Shown: positions 10,501-20,102 of the stretch, in pieces | Numbering within the stretch: position 1 is the stretch's first letter | Layout of the letters: each line of letters starts with the position of its first letter | Assembly: GCA_023078555.1 (NCBI GenBank) | Contig: CM041197.1 | Span: 10,947,257 to 11,011,256, forward strand | Direction of reading: 5' to 3' | DNA: 64,000 nucleotides | Source of the DNA: Ulva prolifera | Taxonomy: Eukaryota > Chlorophyta > Ulvophyceae > Ulvales > Ulvaceae | Translations under genes and position numbers: made by a program | Notes under the pieces: generated by a model | What the model was told of the DNA's origin: nothing | The model's input: the letters and a program-made list of their open reading frames with translations, nothing else | Database searches by the model: none

Positions 10501-13500
10501 CCTGCCAACCAAATCGGACAGTGCACCATGCATTGTGAGTGCTAGTAAAAGCACACAATATGCGCATGACTCAGTTCGTAGTCTCAAGAGAAGTGCATAT
10601 GCAGCTGGCGGAATTCCTGTCGCATGGCACATCTTGCACCTTTGCTGCCTCGTGAATAACACTGTTGTTGCTGAATTCATTTGCTACTTCTGTCACTAGC
10701 CGGCCTGACTAGAGGATGTACTGATTGAGTGTAGTGAGCACCCGTTGTTATTGACATGCGAAGCTAACTGACTTCACTGCAGCAGCAAGCCATAAGTCGC
10801 AACAACTTGATGCTGCGATACGCGATACCTGGATGAACGTGCAAGTTGTACTCCTGCCGGGATATGATCGTGGAAAAGTTGGTCAACTGCACTCAACGTT
10901 GTATTTTTTTCAAGAGTACTCTCGAAAACACGTGTGCCTGGGTGAGTTTCTTGCTGGGAAGCCTTTCTGTCTCATGCTTTGGGTGGGCATGCAGCAGACG
11001 ACCATATCGCTGGACGACAGGCGAGTGCCGACATGGCTCGCCGGCGCGGCCTGTTCCGGCACCGAGGCGTCCCTCACCGACTGCCCAGGCGTTGCCTTCG
11101 GTAACAACACCCAGGCCTGTGGACCTGGTAACTTGCTGGCAATTTCGTGCTTCAACAACGCTAACTCTGGTGGTATGTCGATGTCTCTTCCACTGCTTCA
11201 CCATCGACTGGGCTGTTTTTTTTTTCTTTCTTGCTGTCTCAAACAAGTGCCGTATGACAGTGTGGCCCATCCAGATGGGGGCTAAATAAGCCCAGGAATT
11301 CTCAAACCAAACGGCTTCTGGTCCACAGACTAGTGTGCTGAGGTGTCAGCTCACGTGTTGGCCATGCTGCGATACCTGAGTACTCCTGCGATGGCAACTC
11401 CTTTCCTGTGGCCACAGGGGCATAAACTAAGCGACCTGGATTGTGTTCGACACAGAAGTTCCTGGGGCTGTGCAGGCAGAGACGGCGAGCTGCGCCTTGT
11501 GCAAGGTGGCGCGGGCGCAGGCTATGAGTACGGCCGCCTCGAGATATTCCTGCGGGGCTTCTGGAGCACCATCTGCGACACGGACGGCTTCACCCCGGAC
11601 TCGGCACAAGTGGCCTGCAGCATTCTCGGCTTTGACGGCGGCTCGTCCATCCAGTTCAGGCAGCCATATTCCAGCTTCCAGGCTGAGAACCAGGTAGGGA
11701 GTTCAGTATCATTGTCTTCCTGATTGTATTTGCATTGTTGCTGTAGACAAGGGCAATTCCGAAGGGTTTGCCTTGCCGTGGTGCCCAAGCATATTGCAGT
11801 GCACTGCACCGTACTGCTGGCATCTGCGTGTGTTGCTTGGCTGATACAGGTGTAGCGCACTCGATCATGAGAATGTGTCTGCAGGTGCTGGTCGCCAGCC
11901 TGCCGGTGGGGCTGGCCTCGGTGGACTGCAACGGCGCCGAGACGTCCCTCCTGGACTGCACCTCCAGCCAAAATGACCTACAGCAATGCGGCATTCCTGA
12001 CACCAACCTCACAGATGCCACAGTCCTGACCTGCGCAAACACTGCAGACAGTGCGCTCTCCTGCATGTCAGCCCAGAAACCCGGGTAGCCAAGGCTTTCC
12101 GACCCCTGCTGCCTTGTGTTGCGCTACAATCTGTGTCGTGGCATATGCATTTTTTTCTATGCTGCCCAACACATTTGAACAAACAATGTCTTGGCTTTAC
12201 TTCAGAGCGCCCCTGCCAAGAAGACAAAGACCACTCAATGAAGCAGTGGTGTGCGGCATATGCCAAATAGTTGGTCTTAATGCTCCGATCTCCCACTGCT
12301 GCAATATGCATGCTAGGCCGTGGAGTATGCATTCAGGCATTTTCAGGCATTGCCAGATCGGCGCTGGGCTTTGGCCTTCCAATTTCTCCATTTGTTGTCT
12401 TCTCGTGATGTGAACGAGCTATCCAGGTTGCGACAAGACACCCCCAATGGAGGAGGGCTCGGTCCGCCTGCGCGGCGGCTTCGGCACGCCCTGCGACCCC
12501 GTGCACACCGGCTTCGTCGAGGTCTTCCACTTTGATGAATGGGGCGCCATCTGCGGAGGCGATGACAGGACAGACCGGCTCGCCGCGGATGTCATCTGCC
12601 GCCAGCTCGGTTTCCCCCACGGCACGCTTGTTGACCCCCTGTCCAATCCGGCTGACCGCGAAACCACGCCGAATGAGTACGGCGGTTACGATTACTCGCC
12701 GTACATTCCCGATGAGGAGGAAGCTTCGGAGGATCAGGAGCGCTTCTGGCTGAACTGGGTGCAGTGCCGGGGACCCGAGGAGAGGCTGCTTGACTGCGAC
12801 CTCGGCCAGGGATTCCGCACAAACAATGGTGGCTGCACAGGGAACAGGGTAGTGCGGCTGACGGTGGCATGCCGCACGTTCCCCGTGACCGAGGCCCTCG
12901 AGGACGTCACCACCCCGGGAGCAGGTGCGGTGGCGCTATCTCTGCAACGACCTGTGGTTGTCTCAGGCTGCTGCTGAGGTGCCGACCTGCTGCCTCTGTA
13001 TGTAGTGGGTTGACGGTGTAGCAGGGATCCAGACGCGCATACTATATAAGCGTGTGCCCCGCTTGGGATGCCGCCGGTTCCAATTGCCGTAGATGTTCTG
13101 GGATTCGGCCGAGGCTGTGGCATCAGCCTGATATTGTTGACAAGTGATCCACCTAATACAATGGACAGCCACCCTGCCAGCGTAAACAGCCAAAAATAAC
13201 ATGCCCGGCGAAATAATTTATGCCCGTCCGCCGTGTCTACATAGACGTCTACAACCAATGTGTGGTGACCACAGTGACTTTGCAGAGGACGGTGACGTAA
13301 GGCTAGTCGATGAGGTGTCCGTTTCCAACTGGAAGGTTGGCCGCCTCGAGGTCTTCTTCGAGGGCTCCTGGAGCCAGGTGTGTGCCCGGGAGTTTGACGG
13401 GCCCGATGCAGACGTCGCCTGCCGCCAGCTCGGCTTCGGCGCCGGCTCGGTCGGACCGAACCGCGCCAACGGCGCTCCGGCAATATCCGACCGCCTGGTC

Positions 13501-16500
13501 TTCCCGGTGGTGGCACTGACAACGCCTGGCTGTAACGGCACCGAGGACTCGCTTCTGGACTGTGGCCCCTTCACCGGCTTCATCTCGCGCTTTACTGATC
13601 GTGACTGTTTCGGTGACAATAACCCCGGGCTCACGCTGGCCTGCGTCGCCACGCCTGAAGAAGGTGTGCAACTTCATCATATGCCTGTGGTCTGTAGCTG
13701 AACACCTGGAAATGATATGCCTTGCTATTAATCTACATTCCATGCATCATACGGGCAGAGATGCCTCCACTGTATGAACCATCTGCTCACATCATGAGGG
13801 CTGTGACATCGTCTGTTGGCAACCTGTCTGTTGGCAACCTGTACGGAAGGGTCATCCTCGTATTCTGGGGTATATCAGCGTCTGTTTGTCTGAGTTGCAG
13901 CTTACCCCTTCAATGCTAAGCTTTGAAGGGTGAAGCTTCTGAATGATCGAAAATCAAATGATTTTTGGAGTGTACGAGGCAAAAGCCCTGCCTGCAGGGG
14001 AGGAGCGAGCTCTGCGGCTGACGGACGGCGGGGACGGCGGCGCCACCTCCGAAGGCCGCGGTATCCTCGAGATCTTCCATGCTGGCGCCTGGGGCACCTT
14101 CTGCGAGGGCGAGGGCTTTGGGCCGTATGACTACGGCCCAGCTCTGACCGAGGTGCGTGTGCGCGTGCAGAATCTCTAGCTCTAGCTCAACTATTTGTAT
14201 CCATGCAGTCCTACTAGTTGTACCCCTGTAGCCCTACTAGTAGTGCCACTGTATCCCTACTAGTTGTACCCCTGTAGCCCTACAAGTAGTACCCCTGTAG
14301 CCCTGCTGGTAGTACCCCTGTAGCCCTACTATTAATATCAAAATATTTGTACCCCTGTACCCCTGCTAGTAGTACCCCTGTAGCCCCTCTTGCTGCACAG
14401 TGCAGCCCATGCAGCTTGCTGACCACCAGGCCCGAATCAGCAGTGCTTCCATGCCGTCCAAGGAGCAGTACTAGTGTTGGGCCGCCATGCGGCATTGTTG
14501 GGGCTCCCATCCCATAATTCCACTTAAGCAATCTGAATTGTTCTATGTTATCGGGCCCCATGCCCCAGCACGACGACCACCGTCAGCACTGTATTGGCTG
14601 CTATTTTGACCCAATGCGATATCAGGATTTTTTAGGTGTGGAAGGAGGTCACGCGATGACGGTAGAATGTGCTACCGCCATGACGATAGAATGTGCCCCT
14701 CATCCTGTATGCATGGAACCTGGTTAATCACCCACTCCTGGGGCCCACTCCTGGCCAGACAACTAATTGAACTAATTGAACTTTGGTTGCGTGTATGCAG
14801 AGTGCCGCGGCGCTCGCATGTCGGGAGCTGGGCTTCGAGGACGGCGTCTTTGCCAACGTCGCGTCGGTCCCGGCCAACATCACGCTGTTGCCTGCCTGGC
14901 TTGGTGCCGTGCCCTGCGTTGGGGATGAGGCGACCCTGACAGACTGTGGACCCCTGCAGTTCGGCAACACGGAGATGTGTGGCCTGACGCAGCGCCTCGT
15001 CTGCACATCCGGCGCGGAACCAGGCTCAGGTCTGCCCCTGCCAACTTCATTTGCCGTTTGCCATTAATTTGTGCCGGTTCCCATGACTCCAGCATTATCG
15101 ACCGCACTACTGTAACTTGAAAGCACATGCACAAGTGTCGCCAGGTTGAGCGTGGTGAAGTAACCCAGTGCAAATTGTTGGTACACAATTCAGTGTGTGG
15201 CAACAGGCCCTGCGCGCTCCTACATGCACTATGCAATCTCGCAGCAACAGCCTTGCAGCGCTCACAGTTGATTGAGACTACTGCATAAGAAAAGAGGTTG
15301 TCTGAATCATCACCTGCTCGAATCAGGCCCCGCCAGTCCTGATGCCTCAGCTCGTACGGCTCGCATGCATGCCCAGCAGGAATCAGATGCTGAGTTTAAT
15401 ATTCCTTGCAGGCCCAAGCCGGGGTGAGGCCCGTCTCACCGGCGGCAGCGCCGACCCCGGCGGCGCCTGGGCCTACGGCCGCCTCGAGGTCTCCGATGGG
15501 GAATTCTTCAGCTCCATCCGCGAGCCGAGATTCACCGAGCGGCTCGGCCGGCGCGGCGTGCAAGTCGCCTGCCGCTCCCTCGGCTTCTCTGCCGGCGCAC
15601 AGATCCTGTCCACCAGGCTGTCGGCGCTGCCGGGGCCGTCTGGAGAGGTCGACACGCTCAGCCGCATCGTGTGCCAGGGAGATGAGGCAACGCTGGCAGA
15701 CTGCGAGTTCTTGGGTGACTACTATTTCGATTACGGCCCGACCCTTGACGACGGCGCAGTGGCAATACTCTGCAGCAACCCCTCAGGTGTGCATGTGACA
15801 TGTGTAGTGAACATATCTTATGTGGCGTGACGCCTTCAGTCAAAACGCGCACTCTCGTGGGGGACATGTATTTTGCCCCGTGTCCAGACTGTTGTGTCAG
15901 AGGCATATGATATACGATGCATCGACCAGCTGCACCTAGTGATACTCAAAACTCGTTGTTTGTGCACCCCTCTGGCGGCGTACAAGTCATGCTTCCATGG
16001 ATGTTTTAGGTCCACACAGACACAACCCACGCATCTGCCTTTGGAGCAACAATTCACCGATTCGTGTGCTGTGTGTATTACTCCATTCGATCTTGTAGAA
16101 CTGTAATGCTCATTAGTCTTTCGGATGAGCTAACGACGTATCAAAACTTGCAGGGTGCTCCAGCAACGACAGCTCCCCGGCCCAGGGAGATGTCCGCCTT
16201 GTCGACCTCAACGGAGTCACTGCTCAGACCGCCCCCTGCGACGCTGTCCACTTTGGCGGCGTTGAGTTTTTCAACGACGGCCTGTGGGGCCGCATCTGCA
16301 GTGGCCGCTTTGGAAGCTCGGAACAGGACTTCACTATCGATGCGAACGTCGTCTGCAGGCAGCTCGGCTTCCCTTTCGGCAGCCTCATTGACGTCGAGGA
16401 GACCCGAAACAGCACCGGCAACACTGTTGGCGCAGACTATGGTGACTACAATGCGCCGGGGGACATCGCATGGGCGACAGATGTGGTGTGCACGGGCAAG

Positions 16501-17184
16501 GAGGAGCGCCTCGACGAGTGCTTTTTCCCTGAGGACTTTGGGGATGCGCCCAGTAACAACGACTTTGGGCCGCCGGTGGCGAATGGCGTGCGCAGGGCGT
16601 CATGCCGGCGCCAAGACGGCGACGTGCTTGCAGTCGCGTGTCGCCAGTTTGAGATTGAAGGTGTGCATCTCTGCTACGCTCTCGTGCCCGGTGTGCATTG
16701 CTTTGGGGCAAAGCAGGTCCCTCGAGGTTGAGGCGCAGTACTGCGTGCCTGCAACTGTATTCGAGCATGCATCGTCCCTCTTACGGCTCTGTTGTGTGCT
16801 TCCCCTAGCGTGGCCTGTGAAATGATGAGATACTTGGAGTTCACATCCCTCGTCTGCAGCATGTTTTGCATACGGGATATCAGCATGACCGATTGCTCCA
16901 GTGCTGGGTCAAGGGGCATCTGGCTGTGCAGAGTCTGATGTCATCAGGCGCCTCTAGTGCCGGCGCATGCAGTAGGCAGTCTGCTGGAAAAGTTTCACCA
17001 CCTGGAACAGGTCTTTGCTCGAGCCCAAGGGTCGTACAAGGCCTCCTTGTCTCAAGCACGGAGCTCTGCATGCAACCCGAGATGCCATGACGCACCACGA
17101 GCGCTCCATGCTGCATGTGGGCGACTTCCTGACTGCCATTTTGTGTTGAAGCGTGCACCGGCGACGTTTCGCCACTGCCAGTAG
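7251..17184 (+). CDS. Secreted protein with eight SRCR domains, copy 1 (14 exons)
   Basis: Exons (joined by hand): 7251-7575, 8048-8271, 8924-9128, 9998-10218, 10995-11172, 11476-11693, 11885-12050, 12427-12924, 13286-13663, 13998-14152, 14801-15029, 15412-15786, 16154-16660, 16973-17184. They total 3,891 nt, an exact multiple of three, giving about 1,296 residues. Layout: signal peptide (about 1-25), Arg-Pro-X linker (to 108), SRCR1 109-251, SRCR2 252-384, SRCR3 385-512, SRCR4 513-678, SRCR5 679-804, SRCR6 805-932, SRCR7 933-1057, SRCR8 1058-1226, Cys-containing tail 1227-1296. There is no membrane segment, so the product is probably secreted to the cell surface or wall. SRCR domains bind proteins and polyanions in animals; the ligand here is unknown. 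The end of exon 2 (donor GTCCGT) is the least certain junction; GTAGCT at 8234 is the alternative. A downstream ATG at 7260 could also be the start. Confidence 0.85.
8048..9128 (+). CDS. SRCR domain 1 (exons 2 and 3)
   Basis: The first half reads EEGDLRLV, then GAVQVFHNGAYGAVC, then VACRQLGF. The second half carries LACTGTEERLVDC, a Cys in DGC, and the closing VAC. These are the six core SRCR cysteines. The exon 2 end is placed at 8271 because the frame continues to ATCGAG|GT in both copy 1 and copy 2, with an in-frame 6-nt length difference, and because this gives the phase-0 junction that the TGCATGCAG acceptor of exon 3 requires. Confidence 0.8.
9705..9757. repeat. 14-bp tandem repeat (CCTACAGTCAGCAA), about 3.8 units
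   Basis: Units start at 9705, 9719, 9733 and 9747 in the intron before SRCR2. The corresponding place in copies 2 and 3 has only two units, so the array length differs between copies. Confidence 0.85.
9998..11172 (+). CDS. SRCR domain 2 (exons 4 and 5)
   Basis: Exon 4 (9998-10218) reads AGDLRLTGG, GRLEVFNDGGWGTVC, VACQQLGF and ends at QLS before donor GTGCGC; reading on would hit TGA three codons later. Exon 5 (10995-11172) reads QTTISLDDRRVPTWLAG, AACSGTEASLTDC, QACGPG, ISC. The junction is phase 0. All six core cysteines are present. The exon 5 donor GTATGT restores phase 1. Confidence 0.85.
11476..12050 (+). CDS. SRCR domain 3 (exons 6 and 7)
   Basis: Exon 6 (11476-11693) reads RDGELRLVQGG, GRLEIFLRGFWSTIC, VACSILGF, ending AENQ before GTAGGG. 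Exon 7 (11885-12050) reads VLVASLPVGLAS, VDCNGAETSLLDC, QQCG, LTC. Six core cysteines; phase 0 inside the domain, phase 1 at the end (donor GTGCGC). Confidence 0.85.
12427..12924 (+). CDS. SRCR domain 4, single exon, eight cysteines
   Basis: One exon encodes the whole domain. It has the usual motifs (VEVFHFDEWGAIC, VICRQLGF, VQCRGPEERLLDC, GGCTG, VACRT) plus an extra N-terminal Cys pair (CDKTPP and TPCDP). A long Tyr- and acid-rich insertion (YGGYDYSPYIPDEEE) follows the LGF segment. SRCR8 shares the same extra Cys pair and a similar loop, so these two domains are close relatives. In copies 2 and 3 a Trp before VQC is Arg and a few acidic residues differ. Confidence 0.9.
13286..13663 (+). CDS. 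SRCR domain 5, single exon
   Basis: The domain reads EDGDVRLVDE, GRLEVFFEGSWSQVC, VACRQLGFGAGS, GCNGTEDSLLDC, DRDCFG, LACVA, with six core cysteines. The acceptor is TTTGCAG and the donor GTGTGC, both phase 1. Confidence 0.9.
13998..15029 (+). CDS. SRCR domain 6 (exons 10 and 11)
   Basis: Exon 10 (13998-14152) reads EERALRLTDGG, ILEIFHAGAWGTFC and ends ALTE at donor GTGCGT. Exon 11 (14801-15029) reads SAAALACRELGF, VPCVGDEATLTDC, EMCG, LVCTS. Here the internal intron falls before the LACRELG motif, not after it as in SRCR1-3, but it is again phase 0. This intron holds the 24-bp minisatellite and, in copies 2 and 3, the large TA-flanked transposon. Confidence 0.85.
14190..14395. repeat. Intronic minisatellite, about 24-bp unit
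   Basis: About eight variant units built on TACCCCTGTAGCCCTACTAG lie in the intron that splits SRCR6. In copies 2 and 3 the same array is interrupted by the TA-flanked transposon at the point matching 14232 here, so copy 1 gives the empty site. Confidence 0.85.
15412..15786 (+). CDS. SRCR domain 7, single exon, missing one disulfide pair
   Basis: The domain has the fold motifs GRLEVSDGEF, VACRSLGF, IVCQGDEATLADC and a closing ILC. The first core Cys (of the GTVC type) is replaced in FFSSIREPRF, and its usual partner between the DC and the last Cys is also absent in the DYYFDYG segment. In known SRCR folds these two residues bond to each other, so a whole bridge has been lost. The same is seen in copies 2 and 3. 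Confidence 0.9.
16154..16660 (+). CDS. SRCR domain 8, single exon, eight cysteines
   Basis: The domain starts GCSSND with an extra Cys pair (to APCDAVHF). It then shows VEFFNDGLWGRIC, VVCRQLGFPFGS, loop GADYGDYNAPGD, VVCTGKEERLDEC, ASCRR, VACRQFEIE. It is the domain whose relic is seen at 1-283. The donor is GTGTGC, phase 1. Confidence 0.9.
16973..17184 (+). CDS. Terminal exon: cysteine-containing C-terminal tail
   Basis: A CATGCAG acceptor opens the only long phase-1 frame downstream of SRCR8, about 70 residues: VGSLLEKFHHLEQVFARAQG, then a Cys-rich part (SACNPRC, AACGRLPDC) ending FRHCQ and TAG at 17182-17184. There is no hydrophobic anchor. The exon brings the whole gene to an exact multiple of three, and a TGTAA signal follows at 17423. 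Shorter alternative endings exist (for example the acceptor at 16931 gives eight residues and a stop). Confidence 0.6.
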
Positions 17185-17422
17185 AACTGCCATAACTTGT
17201 GTGACAGAAGCTCGCTATGCCATGCAATGGGTGTTGCACGAGCTCTGGTCCCAAACAACACAGCCATTCGCATGTGACACGTCTGATACGGCTGCAGTAC
17301 CGCTGCAGCCGTGGAGTTCGCTGTGGCTTCTCTGCTGCGGATGAACAGGCGCAGTGTAGAAACGGGCTCTCCAGTGCACCTACTCGGGCACAACTTTTTC
17401 TGATATGTCTTACTTGTATCCT

Positions 17423-17427
17423 TGTAA
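17423..17427 (+). terminator. TGTAA polyadenylation signal, copy 1
   Basis: TGTAA, the usual green-algal poly(A) signal, lies 239 bp after the proposed stop codon. The same signal is at 41085 after copy 2. Confidence 0.5.
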
Positions 17428-17439
17428 TTTAGAATAAAC

Positions 17440-18300
17440 ACGGTCGCCGGGCTTGCCATTCATTCAAGCTTGCAACGGGGACACATGGCATGGTGTCATT
17501 ATAGTGTTTCAGGCGTCACGAACCTGAGAAGAACAGCTACCATCCTATGCACTTGCCGGGATGAAAGGGTGCACATGTCCGTTGTGTCCATGTCTGGAGT
17601 GCCTTGGGTGCTTGAGATCAAGCGGGCTTGCGGAGCTAGCTACCACTGTAGCGGTGGTGACGCAGTTGGCGATCCGCATGCTTGCTGCGCAGGCTTGCTT
17701 AAGCTTCATCTAAAGGTGATATTTTAGCTGTGTGCCAATTCAGCTTACTGCACCCGTGGCCACAGGGCACTCCATACAACCGATCTGCCTCATGTGTACG
17801 TGTTGGCTAACTGTACAATTGAAAAGCAATGTACATGTGTCATCATTCATGGATAGATCGACCTGTTCAAATAAGGTGCACAGTCAAGCAGCATCGGAAG
17901 AAGCCAGAGCCTCTGCCCTCTTTGGACCGGGTTGCACTAGCGGCCCACCAGCATGCTCAATGTGCACGTATGCATGGGAGAGCGACGCCCAGAATGATAG
18001 GCGTCAGTATTGCACGAGGGGAGGCGTGGATGGCATAGTTGAATAGATGGCGTTTTCGTGATCACATGATGCATGCACGGGTCATATGCTGCAGTGTGTG
18101 GGCCGGCGTGAATTCTTAAGCGTACACTGCCCTGAGAACAACCGTTATCGCGCAGCCTGTGGCAGGTTTGCGGGCAAGATCTCGGATCCATGATAGCAAT
18201 ATGGTGCTGGAATGGTTTTCGCTTTTGGGCTGTGCGTGCTCTGTTGTCTGTAAAATGGTCAGAAACAAATCAGGCGACCTGTGTAGTTGGGGCTGATTGC
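17440..18300. other. Spacer, no gene seen
   Basis: Sequence after the SRCR gene, repeated at 41102-41974. Copy 2 has a 12-bp insertion relative to copy 1 at about 41230. No domain or element terminus was recognised. Confidence 0.45.
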
Positions 18301-18304
18301 GCAT

Positions 18305-18737
18305 TTAGTAGGCTTAAGCCTACTAAGATGGGAGCCAATTGAACCCCGAATGGGAGCCAATTGGCTCCCACCCGGGGGTGCAACACTGCAACATTAACAC
18401 TACAAGAATTGTAGGCATGCGGCAATGTACATGCGGGACACATCTTTACCCCGCTACTATATTCGGGGACATTACACGCACATTGCAGGCACATTCCATG
18501 CCTGGCTGGAATGTGTTAGTGAAATGTATGCGGGATGTGTCACCGAAGTGTTCTCGCGGTGTACACCTGTAGCGCACCTCAATGCACGGAATGTACATGC
18601 CGCGACCGCGGTTGGACGCTCCGACAAACAGCACACCATCTGCCGGCAGCATGTCCTCGTCGTGCACACCGTGCCTCCTAGGAGGCGCGGTGTGCACGAC
18701 GATGTGTGTAGCGTCACTACACAATATAGTGTAGTGA
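18305..18737. repeat. Cluster of near-perfect palindromes
   Basis: A 22-bp perfect palindrome at 18305-18326 is centred on CTTAAG. A 20-bp palindrome at 18351-18370 (core CCAATTGG) is preceded by a direct half-copy at 18329. A 46-bp palindrome at 18657-18702 is centred on CCTCCTAGGAGG with one mismatched pair. A hairpin at 18714-18737 has arms CACTACAC and GTGTAGTG. They may be ends of decayed foldback elements. The cluster recurs at 41979-42411. Confidence 0.75.
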
Positions 18738-18946
18738 TTCTAATTTGACCACTCTGAACCACCTGCGGCACGGGCCAAAGCTGCGCAAAACTCCTTTCCT
18801 TTGGACGCAAGCGGCACAGCCTGCTTTAGAGTCGAAAGCGGCACAGCCTGCTTTATAGATCTATGGGGATGGACTGCCATGCATTCCGCCAGGCCATCTT
18901 TGGGATGGCCTGATGATTCACAGCCTTGCGGAGCACAGTAAAAGTA

Positions 18947-19611
18947 TTACAAAAGAGTGAACGGGAGAAAACAAACACTGAAACCGAATCTCATCCGAAT
19001 CAACTGCAACATACACTCACACACACACACGAACACTACAACCGCACTCACAACTCAGTCCGGCAGGATCGCGTCCTCCAGACCCGTATCATACCGCAAC
19101 CCTTGCTCCCGAGAGATGACAAGCCCAGACTTCCGATACATATCCGCATTGCCGCGCTGCAATGACACCGACAACACCCGCAGCGCCCACTGGACAAACG
19201 CGCCTTTGGAGATGCGCCCACTGGCAGCGGCCACATCCCCCAAGTGACCGACGAACCTCACGGCAGCCTTGCCCATGAAGCCACACGATTCGACCGCAAA
19301 CGGAACAAACCGGAACGCGGCATGGTCAGGCACGTCCCGCCGGAAGCGGTCCCGCTTCCTGTCCTCCGCCCGCTCCGCCGTCGCACCCGTCTCCCGCGCC
19401 GCAGCGGCCACGTATGAGGCCGCCGGCGCATGCGTGACCACGACGTCCACGGCCGCCATCTCCAGGCGCGGCATGACCACGACGACGTCCCCGCGGCGAT
19501 TCAGCTCAACACCCGCGCCCCTCGCGAGGGCACGGTAGAGCGGCTCCAGGGCAGACTGCAGTCCGGCGTAAGAGGCGACCAGGCGCAAGGCACGAGCCAG
19601 GTTATCATGGC
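18947..19611 (-). mobile_element. 5'-truncated LINE-like retroelement (R)
   Basis: The insertion is flanked by the 14-bp direct repeat GCACAGTAAAAGTA at 18933-18946 and 19612-19625. On the minus strand it begins inside an open reading frame (5' truncation), ends the frame with AILPD and a stop at 19055, and continues through a 3' UTR that ends CACTCTTTTGTAA. Truncation at the 5' end, a variable-length target duplication and a simple T-rich 3' end are the pattern of target-primed LINE insertion. An identical copy is at 42621-43285. Confidence 0.65.
19055..19611 (-). pseudogene. C-terminal part of a retroelement ORF (post-reverse-transcriptase region)
   Basis: About 185 residues are open. Motifs are DVVVTH, then AAARETGATAERAEDRKRD, then FRFVPFAVESCGFMGKAA, then ALRVLSVSLQRGNADMY. 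This order (VTH, AAA...A..RK, FVPFAVE.G..G, SV.LQRGNA) is familiar from the nuclease-like region after the reverse transcriptase in plant and algal LINE-type ORFs. No polymerase motifs are present. The open frame runs on upstream to 19792, but that part comes from the flanking repeat, not from the element. I rely on recall of the family pattern, so this is moderate. Confidence 0.5.
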
Positions 19612-19690
19612 GCACAGTAAAAGTAAATCTTACTTTAGCGAGCCGTATCCTATTGAACATTGACAACTCCGAATTAACGGGACCACAACG
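19612..19690 (+). repeat. Short interspersed repeat with TTTACTGAGCCG-type core (diverged copy)
   Basis: It contains GAGCCGTATCCTATTG, then ACATTGACAACTCCGA, then ACGGGACCAC, as in the copies at 22045-22115 and 46381-46451. An inverted partial copy is at 33681-33726. Retroelement R appears to have inserted at its left end. Confidence 0.7.
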
Positions 19691-19986
19691 ACCCAAGGGG
19701 TACACCACCGGGAAATCCCCCTCAGACGGCGGTACGCAACTCCGAGTCGCGGAGTAGAATGGCCCCATTAGTTTTCCCTGAACGCAGGTCAACGCCTTGT
19801 GCGGATGACCGCCGAGAACAGTTTGTCAAACCCATCCGCACTACACCACCACAACGGCCGTGCACCTGAACCATGTCCGATTGCAGTTGGAGTCCACGTG
19901 TCACATATTGGCCAAGTCATCTCGCGATCGGGAGCTGCCCGATCGGGAGCTGCCCACCGTTTGAATGACAGACCGTTTATGCTGAG

Positions 19987-20102
19987 AAAAGAGTGAACGG
20001 AAGAAGACAAACACCAGAAACGAATATTATCCGAATCAACAGCAACACATACACACACGATCACACCACAATCGCGCCCACACCTCAGTCCGGTAGGATC
20101 GC
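19987..20102 (-). mobile_element. Solo 3' tail of retroelement R inserted in gene Y
   Basis: The 116 bp match the 3' end of R (last codons plus 3' UTR, ending CACTCTTTT). They interrupt the sequence that is continuous in the copy 0 spacer at about 5161. The flanks are CTGAG on the left and CTGAAG on the right, an imperfect short duplication. The insertion supplies the last codons (AILPD) and stop of gene Y. Confidence 0.65.

Noticed and set aside
10833-11285. Longer open frame around SRCR2 exon 5
   Set aside because: The part before 10995 is intron that happens to be open; the acceptor and the phase-0 junction with exon 4 place the exon start at 10995.
16064-16825. 253-codon open frame over SRCR8 exon (also at 39726-40487)
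   Set aside because: It is out of frame with the SRCR8 exon, rich in Ser, Thr, Ala and Arg as expected from a shifted GC-rich exon, and crosses the splice sites.
19055-19792. Full 245-codon frame as one gene
   Set aside because: The part upstream of 19611 is a separate repeat outside the 14-bp duplication; its first codon is TTG.
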